Below the pieces are notes generated by a model. That model saw only the letters and a program-made list of their open reading frames with translations, ran no database searches and was not told the DNA's origin. Below, piece by piece: positions 53,101 through 60,332 of a DNA stretch of 64,000 nucleotides. Numbering within the stretch: position 1 is the first letter of the stretch; the number at the start of each line of letters is the position of its first letter. The stretch is from Pseudomonas sp. P8_241 (lineage in GTDB: Bacteria; Pseudomonadota; Gammaproteobacteria; Pseudomonadales; Pseudomonadaceae): contig NZ_CP125377.1 in NCBI RefSeq assembly GCF_034008315.1, positions 2,554,001-2,618,000 of the forward strand, read 5' to 3'. Position numbers and translations under genes: made by a program.

Positions 53101-54688
53101 CCAGATACTCGACTCGCACCGTGACGTGATCGAACACCTTTGAAGGGTCCAGCACATCGTCTGGTCCTGCCTCTGGCACCTTGGGCGCCGGCAGCGTCGC
53201 CGCTATTGCCTTGACCTTGACCAGCAGGTGTTCGGACTCGCTCACCCCGTAGATCGCCGCCTCATCATTGGAAACTCGATACCAAAGATCGAGACCACCA
53301 TTGGCGAGCACGCTGATGTGTTCGCCGAGTACGTAAATGGTGATGCGTTTGTCCTCGGCGTCGTTTTTGCTGACGGTGTAAGGCTCGGTATGAAGATAGG
53401 GCGTGCCGTTGGACCGGGTACCTTGCCAGATCAGTTCGACAAGGTCACCGCTGCGCATGCCCGGGTAGGTGAGATCCACGGTGGCGTACAGGTTGTCGGG
53501 TTCGAGGATATCGCCCAGCACCTCGCGAATCGTCGGAGCAGGATGCGCATACACATCGCCGATGACATCGGCGAATTCACGTTTGGATGAGAGGGGCGGA
53601 CTGCCGTCTTTCTTGGTCAGCACATAAGAGGCATCGGCCGACCCCATGGCCAGAGCGCGGACTTGCGCGTACGGAATTTCAAACTCCATGATGCTGGGCA
53701 CATTCTTGATGTCCTCCGACTGGGTGTTAATCAGGGGTTTGCCGGTTTGCGGCGTGCCGATCCAGGTCAGGGTGACGGTATCGTCGAGCTGGAAGTCCGG
53801 GGCTTGCACCTTGATCTGAACGATGACGTCCTGTTGGTTCAACTCTTTGAGATCGATCACACCGTTGACCGACTGCTTGATAATCGGAGCGTCCAGGCGC
53901 CAGGCGCCGGCATCGACGCCTACGGTGGTTCTCTCGGACCATTTTTCCGAGAGGTTCCAGACCTCGTCATACAGCTCGTAATGCACCGGCAGCCCATTGC
54001 TGTCGCCAGCGGCCAGAATGTCAGCCTGCTCGGCGCGAACCACGATGGGCACTGTGCCGTCGACGTGCTCCTGCTCAAGCACAAAAGGTTTGAGAAACAC
54101 ACTGCCCCATTTTACCTGGACCGTATCGCGCAGGGCGATGGCGGGGTAGCGCGCGATCGTCATGGGCACGCCTTTGGCCGCCCACTCGGCATCGACTCCC
54201 TGCTCTATCACCTCATCGGGCAGCTGTACGATCCCCAGTTCCGAGTGCCACGGCAAGTGCGGTTCTTTGTCGGGACCGCCCGGCAGATCGAATTTGACCC
54301 GTAAACGCAGTTTCACCGATGGGTCGTCAGGTGCCGTTTCACCCTTGCGGTGCAACAGGTAATAGCACTCCTCGATCCAGCCAGGCACGAACCGCTCGGC
54401 CTCCACAAAGAAGAAAAGTCGCTTATCGACTTCGTCTGCCAACACGGTGTGGTCGAATACTGTTACAGCGTCCAGAAAGACGGTGACGGTGTCGTCTTCC
54501 TGCATGCCAAGCCACGGATTGATGGCGCATATCACCCCATTCTCGCTGTCTTCGACCACTGCCTTGCTGATGCCGCCATCACCGTCGACGATCGGTCTGG
54601 TCATGCCCGCGATTGTCAGGGCACCCAGTGCCAGCGTGCCCTGGGCATCATCGAAGGAAAAATACAGGTAAGGGCGAAAAGCGGTCAT
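50168..54688 (-). CDS. Giant modular Ig-like repeat protein with C-terminal lectin-like domain
   Basis: A 1506-residue protein from ATG 54688 (AAGGAG upstream). The N terminus (MTAFRPYLYFSFDDAQG) has no signal peptide. Residues about 130-840 hold about six divergent modules of about 113 residues, each with a V-x-L-x-W-x-G-T core (near 195, 308, 420, 540, 655, 766). Residues 850-1320 hold five Ig-like repeats of 91-96 residues (starts about 850, 946, 1041, 1135, 1230) sharing TPxIxxVxDxxG and LTAKALY-x3-PxSS. A Big_2-like domain (about 1321-1412) and a lectin-like end with Cys1416 and Cys1436 follow. Adhesin-like by build, but without an evident export route. Confidence 0.87.
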   Translation of the reverse strand: MTAFRPYLYFSFDDAQGTLALGALTIAGMTRPIVDGDGGISKAVVEDSENGVICAINPWLGMQEDDTVTVFLDAVTVFDHTVLADEVDKRLFFFVEAERFVPGWIEECYYLLHRKGETAPDDPSVKLRLRVKFDLPGGPDKEPHLPWHSELGIVQLPDEVIEQGVDAEWAAKGVPMTIARYPAIALRDTVQVKWGSVFLKPFVLEQEHVDGTVPIVVRAEQADILAAGDSNGLPVHYELYDEVWNLSEKWSERTTVGVDAGAWRLDAPIIKQSVNGVIDLKELNQQDVIVQIKVQAPDFQLDDTVTLTWIGTPQTGKPLINTQSEDIKNVPSIMEFEIPYAQVRALAMGSADASYVLTKKDGSPPLSSKREFADVIGDVYAHPAPTIREVLGDILEPDNLYATVDLTYPGMRSGDLVELIWQGTRSNGTPYLHTEPYTVSKNDAEDKRITIYVLGEHISVLANGGLDLWYRVSNDEAAIYGVSESEHLLVKVKAIAATLPAPKVPEAGPDDVLDPSKVFDHVTVRVEYLGTVKDDILRYYWTAISSSISTSDWLPITSVSAGKPVPFRVDARFVTPSIGQYVKVRYTLKHASTGLYSYSQTLNLLIGELVGELPPPKVIQATGADLDPIKAINGVDVVVEYAKMNPELDTVALKWRGTPGAGTSDDLELPAHESGSVSFPLPASVVGANIGKPVMITYDVKRYNFWTESDSLPLNVLTFQDPENELPRPDVPEAVNQVLDLMEFAGNAQVIVDKWPFIALGQRLWLRLEGKTTAGASHTIVLLDGALINQSQVENGLKESLLRTELLKLGHASPATVRCKVTFDGASEESMAVEFPLLPLTVRTRYDYLTPVITKVEGIRGDVPDGGMTRDDEVTVTGTATRGETIELFDADSASMGTAPVGDNGVWSRLIGKLTEKLYRITAKAKYDADPVSSNEWSFTVDFAMTPVIRSVTDSKGPLAEGEMTYDNSVFIEGDASAGEKVQLLDGTTPIITLDVDGKGMWEFRYNSLTVKTYRLTAKALYDVDPISSPLRTFVVAQAVTPTISRVTDIRGDVANGATTYYRSVTLSGKASKNEEIELRDDSALLIKRPVDANGDWTWDFNNLTLKSYKLTAKGLYGNEPVSGERVFSVAAHVSPTITEITDSQGRPVSGTIYDRTVNLKGRATPREKVRIHDNGSPIGSEVNVAASGEWSSSASGLAVGPHSMTAKALYEVSPIESAPRTFTIAEQVAPTLTSVRGDEGEVQNGGQTKSTTVSLTGSVTSGHQVQIYDFSTPKHTVAASGTTWSTTLAVALGDHSITARAVTTGQVSNTRVFKVVSPIPPLQFNTNPVTLSGKIYLIPGNPEVLPNFGPGTSVHHRASGGQPNYSYFSSHPAVAVVDGTGLVTVRGRGTATITVRDAANQSLSYQVTVTGVIHCIGLSSGNWAGINATASQAGCRLPSYEELYEIYQTYSSRWPMPNHLYWSTTPSNAFWPLQGRKTMNPVTSANSSASIAPLSNHHAYGVGLR

Positions 54689-54940
54689 GGTGAGCTCCTT
54701 GTTCGGCAAGATTTGGCGGCTTCAGACGCCAGGTTCATGGAGACGATTGGGCATGACGGCGGCGAAATTGACTACTGTCACAAATGACAGGTGGAGTGGT
54801 TTTTTCGACGAATGGTAGAGGGTGTCGGCCCGTCCGTCCGGGCGCTTTCAATGTCGATGGAATTATTCTTCCCGGGGTTTGCTCTGCTGTTTTAGAGAGA
54901 CGTTCTGATTCAACGTCTTGGCGCCAGCAGCAGGTGAGCC

Positions 54941-57526
54941 ATGACCCTAAACCTCGATGACTACAACCGCATGCGCGACTTCTCGGCGACGTCCGAGCCC
55001 GCCGCCGTCAAGCGCAAAGGCAAGAAATCGGCCCATGCGTTGCAGTTCTGCATCCAGAAGCATGACGCATCGCACCTGCATTACGACTTTCGCCTGGAAC
55101 TCGATGGCGCTTTGAAGAGCTGGGCGGTGCCCAAGGGGCCGTCGCTGGATCCCAAGGTCAAGCGCCTGGCCGTGCATGTCGAAGATCATCCCCTGGAGTA
55201 CGCGACTTTCGAGGGCAGCATTCCCGAAGGCCATTACGGCGCGGGCGATGTGATCGTCTGGGACCGTGGTGTCTGGATTCCCCAGGACGATCCCGCCGAA
55301 GCCTATGCCAAAGGACGGCTCAAATTCGAACTGCAGGGGGAGAAACTCGGCGGCCTGTGGAACCTGGTGCGCACGCACATGCCGGGCAAGAAAGAACAGT
55401 GGTTTCTGATCAAGCATCAGGACGCTGCCGCCAAGCCGCACAGTGACTATGACGTGCTGGTTGCCGAGCCCGACAGCGTGCTCAGTGATCGCACCCTCAT
55501 CAGCAAACAACCGAAAGCGGCGGGCAAACCCAAGTCGATCAAGAAACCAAAGGCGAGCGTTACCAAGGAAAAATCGCCACAGCTGTCCGGGGCGCACAAG
55601 GCCAGACTGCCGGCTCAGATCAAGCCTGAACTGGCGACGCTCGTTGAAAAAGTCCCGGACGGTTCATGGAGCTATGAGATCAAGTTCGACGGCTACCGGA
55701 TCATGGCTCGCATTGAGCATGACCAGGTCAAACTCATCACGCGCAATGGCCACGACTGGACCCACAAGCTGCCCAGACAAGCCGAGGCGTTGGCCGCGCT
55801 GGGCCTCGAATCGGCCTGGCTCGACGGCGAGATGGTGGTGGCGGACGAGCACGGCGTGCCCGACTTCCAGGCCCTGCAAAACGCCTTCGATTCCGGCCGC
55901 AGCGGCAACATCGTCTACTACCTGTTTGACCTGCCTTACCTCAATGGCGTGGACCTGCGCGAAGTGCCCGTCGAAGAACGCCGGGCAGCGTTGGCGACGG
56001 TCCTCAAGCCCTGTGACGATCCGTTGCTGCGCTTCTCCGAGTCTTTTGCCGAAGAGCCACAGGCCTTACTCAACAGTGCCTGTCAGATGCGCATGGAAGG
56101 CCTGATCGGCAAGCGGCTGGGATCGGCTTACGTGTCCCGGCGCAGCAGCGACTGGATCAAGCTCAAGTGCAAGCATCGACAAGAGTTCGTCATCGTCGGA
56201 TTCACTGATCCAAAAGGTTCGCGCAATGCCTTTGGGGCGCTGCTGTTGGGGCTGCACGACCGCGACAGCGGTGAGTTGCGCTATGCGGGGAAGGTTGGCA
56301 CCGGTTTCAACGAGACGACCCTGCAAAGCATTCATCGACAACTCAAGCCGCTACAGACGAAAAAACCGACAGTGGTCAACCCGCCGAGTGGGTTCGAGGC
56401 CAAGGATGTGCACTGGCTAAAGCCCACACTACTGGCCGAAGTGGCCTTCGCCGAAATGACCAGGGACGGTTCGGTGCGCCATGCGGTATTCCATGGTTTG
56501 CGCGATGACAAACCCGCCAAAGATGTCACCGAGGAGCGTCCAAAAACCGTGAAAACGTCCTCCGCGAAAAAAAGCGGCGCCGCGAAACCAGCTGCCGCTG
56601 CCCGTAAAGTCGAACCCGCACCGTCACAAATCGGACTCGATGAAGGCAAGGTGCGCATCACTCATCCAGACCGGGTGATCGACGCCAGCAGCGGCACCAC
56701 CAAAGTTCAACTGGCGCAGTATTACGCCAGTGTCGCCGAATGGATTCTGCCCGAGCTCAAGGACCGCCCGGTGGCGCTGGTCCGGGCACCGGACGGCATC
56801 GCCGGCGAACTGTTTTTTCAGAAAAACGCCGAGCGCCTCGCGATTCCCGGTATTACCACCCTGGACAAAGACCTCACTGGCCAGCCGATCATGATCATCA
56901 ACAGCGCCGAAGCGCTGATCGGTGCGGTGCAGATGAGCACTGTGGAATTGCACACCTGGAATGCGACCGCGGACAACCTCGACAAGCCGGACCGCTTTGT
57001 CCTCGACCTCGACCCGGACCCCGCATTGCCATGGAAGCGCATGGTTGAAGCGACTCAGTTGACGCTGTCGGTGCTCGATGAATTGGGGCTCAAGGCCTTT
57101 TTGAAAACCAGTGGCGGCAAGGGCATTCACATCGTGGTGCCACTGACCCGCAAGTTGGGATGGGACGAGGTCAAGGCGTTCAGCCACGCGATTGTCCGTC
57201 ACATGGCCAAGTTGCTGCCGGAACGATTTTCGGCGGTGTCCGGGCCCAAGAATCGGGTAGGGCGCATTTTCATCGATTACCTGCGCAACGGGTTGGGCGC
57301 GACCACCATTTGCGCGTACGCCGTGCGCACCCGCGAGGGGTTGCCAGTGTCGGTGCCGATCTTTCGGGAGGAAGTGGAGGAACTCAAGGGTGGTAATCAA
57401 TGGAACGTGCACAACGTGCATGAACGGCTGGCAGAGGTGGGGGATGCACCTTGGGCGGACCTGCGCAAGACGCGCCAGTCGATCACCGCCGAGATGCGCC
57501 GGCGCATCGGCATGAAAAACGGTTGA
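54941..57526 (+). CDS. ligD: ATP-dependent DNA ligase D (LigD), three-domain
   Basis: Seals and processes double-strand break ends in bacterial NHEJ together with Ku. The 861-residue protein has the Pseudomonas domain order: 3'-phosphoesterase (about 1-170) with His41, His47, Asp49, Arg51 and His83, the counterparts of the known catalytic set one position later in P. aeruginosa LigD; ligase (about 215-510) with nucleotidyl Lys248 in EIKFDGYRIM; a Lys/Ala-rich linker (about 525-560); and primase/polymerase (about 565-855), including DLDPDPALPW. All parts are intact. The ku gene is not in the window. The gene is divergent from the Ig-repeat gene. Confidence 0.96.
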   Translation: MTLNLDDYNRMRDFSATSEPAAVKRKGKKSAHALQFCIQKHDASHLHYDFRLELDGALKSWAVPKGPSLDPKVKRLAVHVEDHPLEYATFEGSIPEGHYGAGDVIVWDRGVWIPQDDPAEAYAKGRLKFELQGEKLGGLWNLVRTHMPGKKEQWFLIKHQDAAAKPHSDYDVLVAEPDSVLSDRTLISKQPKAAGKPKSIKKPKASVTKEKSPQLSGAHKARLPAQIKPELATLVEKVPDGSWSYEIKFDGYRIMARIEHDQVKLITRNGHDWTHKLPRQAEALAALGLESAWLDGEMVVADEHGVPDFQALQNAFDSGRSGNIVYYLFDLPYLNGVDLREVPVEERRAALATVLKPCDDPLLRFSESFAEEPQALLNSACQMRMEGLIGKRLGSAYVSRRSSDWIKLKCKHRQEFVIVGFTDPKGSRNAFGALLLGLHDRDSGELRYAGKVGTGFNETTLQSIHRQLKPLQTKKPTVVNPPSGFEAKDVHWLKPTLLAEVAFAEMTRDGSVRHAVFHGLRDDKPAKDVTEERPKTVKTSSAKKSGAAKPAAAARKVEPAPSQIGLDEGKVRITHPDRVIDASSGTTKVQLAQYYASVAEWILPELKDRPVALVRAPDGIAGELFFQKNAERLAIPGITTLDKDLTGQPIMIINSAEALIGAVQMSTVELHTWNATADNLDKPDRFVLDLDPDPALPWKRMVEATQLTLSVLDELGLKAFLKTSGGKGIHIVVPLTRKLGWDEVKAFSHAIVRHMAKLLPERFSAVSGPKNRVGRIFIDYLRNGLGATTICAYAVRTREGLPVSVPIFREEVEELKGGNQWNVHNVHERLAEVGDAPWADLRKTRQSITAEMRRRIGMKNG

Positions 57527-57529
57527 TAC

Positions 57530-57560
57530 CTGTAGGAGCTGCCGAAGGCAGCTCCTACAG
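57530..57560. terminator. 14-bp perfect REP-derived hairpin between convergent genes
   Basis: CTGTAGGAGCTGCC and GGCAGCTCCTACAG pair perfectly over a GAA loop, between the ligD stop (57526) and the DUF3313 stop (57566). There is no T-tract, but its position in a 39-bp convergent gap suits a shared transcription end. Confidence 0.6.
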
Positions 57561-57565
57561 TGTGG

Positions 57566-58240
57566 TTACTTGATGAACGCCTGGAAGTCGACGCCCAGCT
57601 TGTCGATAGCCGCTTTGAAGTCCTGCGCGGTGATTTTCTGGCTTTCGTTCTCCAGCGTCGAACCAAACACTTTACGCACGACCTTGGCGACCGTCTGGTT
57701 GGTCCTGGCGTCAATAAACTCGGCTTCGATGAACAAGGTGCTGTCCTGATCGCGGTGGCCGGTGGCGGCCTGAGTTGCCCCGACCACGGCGGCGATCGGT
57801 ACCACTTCGTACCACTTCATGCCTTCGTTTTCGGCATTCACCCCAGTGATCGCCGCACGCATGAGCAGGGGCTTGGAACCCGCCGGTGCGGCGGAGGTGT
57901 TGGAGACCACGCGGTATTTCTGGCCCAGCGTGCCTTTGGCCTTGGTGGTCATGTAGTTCTGCAGGTCGGTCAGCGTCTGCTGGTTGACCCGCTCATCCGG
58001 CTTGGGCGCTGGATAAAGCTCCAGTTTGTTGAACACCACCGTGTCGTAGGCATTCGGATTCCACGACGGGCTGACCCAGCGCATCGCTGTGCCACCGCTC
58101 GGCGTTTCGACTTTCTGCAGGTTGTTGTAGTTGGACAGATAGCCCGAGTATTGCTCGGTTTCAGTGACTTTCGAGGTGCAACCGCCAAGCAATAGCCCGG
58201 CCATTGTGGCGCCGACCAGCAGTTTTCGGGACAGGATCAT
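57566..58240 (-). CDS. DUF3313 family lipoprotein
   Basis: A 224-residue protein from ATG 58240 (AAGGAGT upstream). A lipoprotein signal (LLLGGC, Cys about 21) is followed by the DUF3313 region: SGYLSNYNNL, MRWVSPSWNPNAYDTVVFNKLELYP and the C-terminal EAEFIDARTNQTVAKVVRK. The family consists of outer-envelope lipoproteins of unknown role. A four-copy TTTTTTAG tandem repeat lies 31-63 bp upstream of its start, within the likely promoter. Confidence 0.9.
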   Translation of the reverse strand: MILSRKLLVGATMAGLLLGGCTSKVTETEQYSGYLSNYNNLQKVETPSGGTAMRWVSPSWNPNAYDTVVFNKLELYPAPKPDERVNQQTLTDLQNYMTTKAKGTLGQKYRVVSNTSAAPAGSKPLLMRAAITGVNAENEGMKWYEVVPIAAVVGATQAATGHRDQDSTLFIEAEFIDARTNQTVAKVVRKVFGSTLENESQKITAQDFKAAIDKLGVDFQAFIK

Positions 58241-58270
58241 AGTGGTGTTTACTCCTTGGTTGAAATCGTC

Positions 58271-58303
58271 TTTTTTAGTTTTTTAGTTTTTTAGTTTTTT
58301 TAG
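58271..58303. repeat. Four tandem copies of TTTTTTAG
   Basis: Units at 58271-58278, 58279-58286 and 58287-58294 are identical; the fourth (58295-58303) has one additional T. It lies between the FadL-type stop (58308) and the DUF3313 start (58240). Such short repeats are prone to slippage. Confidence 0.9.
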
Positions 58304-58307
58304 TGCG

Positions 58308-59576
58308 TCAGAATCGCCAGGTCATGTTTCCTGTCAAAGCTTGAATCCATGCATTGTCAAACTGGCCGGAAAGCTGGTTGCCCGATGTCGCCTTGGTTTG
58401 TTGCACCGCCATGTCGCCAAGCCAGACCATGGCCCAGCTGACGTTGACGTCAGTGTCCTGGTTCAGAGCATAGGTGGCCCCGGTGGCAATGCGCCAGGAT
58501 TCATTCATCGGCACGATCACGCTGCGGTCGCTGTCCGAAACCGCGCTGCTGTCGTAAGCCATACCGACGTTCCACAACAGTTGTTCGGTGGCCTGGTACT
58601 GCGCGCCAAGGGACAGATGCCAGGTGTCCTTGAACCCGGCATCGACCGATCTCGATTGCGAACCAAACGCCGTAGTGTCGACTTGAACGCCGATGTCGCC
58701 GAATGCCGACCAGTCCTGCCAGTTGGCCGAGGCCAGCAGCGCCCATTGCCGATCCAGCTGGTGGAACAGGCTGAGGGTGACAGTCTGCGGCACCTTTGTG
58801 TCAAGTTCGGTATTGGTGCTGTTCACGCGCTCCAGCAATCGGCCATCGCCCTTGACGTCGAGCCTGTCTTCGAAATCCAGGTCGACCTGGCTGGTGTAGG
58901 CCAGACCGATTCGGGTGCCGGGTTGCGGTGCGTAGATCACTCCGACGTTGGCGCCCAAACCCCAGGCGCCATCCTTGTACTTGTACTGGCCGTCGCCGCG
59001 ATCGGTGAAACCGAAGGGCGAGCGATCGATAGCGGTCTGCGCCTGGAGCATGCCGTACATGGCCTTGACGCCCACGCCGACCGACCATTGTTCGTTGAAG
59101 CGGTAAGCCACGCTGGGCACCAGGGACAAACCGAGCAGGCTGGAATTCTGCGCGAAGTAACGGCCGGACCAATCGTTGTCGTAATTGACCGCCAGCCCGA
59201 AGTCACCGTACTGGCCGAAACCGACGCTCCAGTGATCGTCCAGTTCATGGCTGATGAAAAAGCTGCCACCGGGTATCGGGTCCAAAGCATTGCCACTGTT
59301 GCTGCCGTTGACGTTGGTGGCGGAATCGCTATCGAACGACAGGTCGCCGTACAGCACCTGCAAGCCCGCGGTGATTTGCGTGCCAGGCAGGTAGCTCATG
59401 CCCGCCGGGTTGCTGGCGATGGTGGAGGGGCCTTGCGCGCGGGCAGCGGCTCCGGCGTTGGCCAGGCCGGCGTTATCTGTGCCGATTTCGTACAGCATGA
59501 TGCCGCCCGCCCAGGCATGTTGGCCGTACAGGGCGAACAGAATGGCGGCGGGCACAGCGCTGGTTTTTTTGAGCAT
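58308..59576 (-). CDS. FadL/OmpP1/TodX-type outer-membrane transport protein
   Basis: From ATG 59576 (GGGGAA upstream) the protein has 422 residues. The signal peptide (about 1-23, GQHAWAGG) is followed by the FadL start GIMLYEIGTDNAGLANAGAAARAQGPSTIASNPAGMSYL, with the NPAG motif, then a 14-strand barrel pattern ending GNMTWRF. It takes up long-chain fatty acids or aromatic hydrophobics. The hydrophobic-substrate specificity is not visible. It is upstream of the DUF3313 gene on the same strand, separated by the T-rich tandem repeat. Confidence 0.93.
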   Translation of the reverse strand: MLKKTSAVPAAILFALYGQHAWAGGIMLYEIGTDNAGLANAGAAARAQGPSTIASNPAGMSYLPGTQITAGLQVLYGDLSFDSDSATNVNGSNSGNALDPIPGGSFFISHELDDHWSVGFGQYGDFGLAVNYDNDWSGRYFAQNSSLLGLSLVPSVAYRFNEQWSVGVGVKAMYGMLQAQTAIDRSPFGFTDRGDGQYKYKDGAWGLGANVGVIYAPQPGTRIGLAYTSQVDLDFEDRLDVKGDGRLLERVNSTNTELDTKVPQTVTLSLFHQLDRQWALLASANWQDWSAFGDIGVQVDTTAFGSQSRSVDAGFKDTWHLSLGAQYQATEQLLWNVGMAYDSSAVSDSDRSVIVPMNESWRIATGATYALNQDTDVNVSWAMVWLGDMAVQQTKATSGNQLSGQFDNAWIQALTGNMTWRF

Positions 59577-59759
59577 GGTGTCTGTTCCCCGCGGACCAGT
59601 TACCGACAACGCAACAAATGTGTTGTCCCCCGCAGAGAGCGTAGGTTTTAACCAGAGAATAGCCAGTCGATTTTGCCGATGAGTGGTAGTTTTTTCGCGT
59701 TATTGCATTCATTTTGCATTACGCAGTTTTGGACAGGAACAGATTTCTTCTTTTGCCCT

Positions 59760-60161
59760 TCAGGCATCGCGCAGCAGGTCGTTGGCGTTTAGCAGGTCGT
59801 AGGCAATCTCCGGCCGTTTTTCCATGGCTCGGCGAATGGCGGCGGGGATGGCAGCGCGGGTTTTTCGGCATAACCCCGGCAGATCGTCGATGCGGATACC
59901 GATGCCGCGCATGGTGCGCACTTCGTTGAATCCGGGAGCGATGTCCAGGCGAATGCCCAACTGCTCGAACATGCGCCGTTGCACGTGCGCAAGATCGCTC
60001 AGACTCTGGAGGTTCTCCAGGCGTTCGATCAGGCGTTTTTCTTCGGCGCGGGTCAGAAACAGGATGCGCAGGTCGGCCCCCGGTGTTTCCAGCAACGGGT
60101 CACGCCCGCAGTCGCAGGCGCCGGGTGGGCAGGGTTGGCGGATCGATACTTGGGTGGTCAT
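59760..60161 (-). CDS. Small protein with N-terminal Cys cluster, function unknown
   Basis: A protein of about 133 residues from ATG 60161 (a TTG at 60170 is possible; neither has a clear ribosome binding site). The N terminus has the cluster CPPGACDCGRD, which could bind a metal or an Fe-S unit. The rest is Arg/Leu-rich and helical, with FLTRAEEKRLIERLENLQS and AHVQRRMFEQLGIRLDIAPG. No known family was recognised. It lies alone between a FadL-type gene and ldcA. Confidence 0.7.
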   Translation of the reverse strand: MTTQVSIRQPCPPGACDCGRDPLLETPGADLRILFLTRAEEKRLIERLENLQSLSDLAHVQRRMFEQLGIRLDIAPGFNEVRTMRGIGIRIDDLPGLCRKTRAAIPAAIRRAMEKRPEIAYDLLNANDLLRDA

Positions 60162-60229
60162 GGGGTTCAATCATAGAGCGCGGTGATTGAATTTGCCCAT
60201 AGGCTTTATGGAGGGGACGTGCGATCCAC

Positions 60230-60322
60230 TGTAGGAGCGAGCTTGCTCGCGAAGGCGTCGTGTCAGACAACATCAATGTTGGCTGAAAGATCGCTTTCGC
60301 GAGCAAGCTTGCTCCTACAGGT
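60230..60322. repeat. REPIN downstream of ldcA
   Basis: TGTAGGAGCGAGCTTGCTCGCGAAGG faces CTTTCGCGAGCAAGCTTGCTCCTACAG, a nearly perfect doublet lying 10 bp after the ldcA stop. Confidence 0.85.
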
Positions 60323-60332
60323 CTCGTTTAAC

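Noticed and set aside
54941..57526. Expected Ku gene next to ligD
   Set aside because: Both flanks were examined (Ig-repeat gene and DUF3313 gene); no Ku-like product is encoded in the window, so a ku-ligD operon cannot be claimed here.
33000..60330. Repeated palindromes considered as CRISPR repeats or IS ends
   Set aside because: They are dispersed GTAGGAGC-type inverted doublets without regular unique spacers, cas genes, transposase genes or target-site duplications; REP/REPIN elements explain them.
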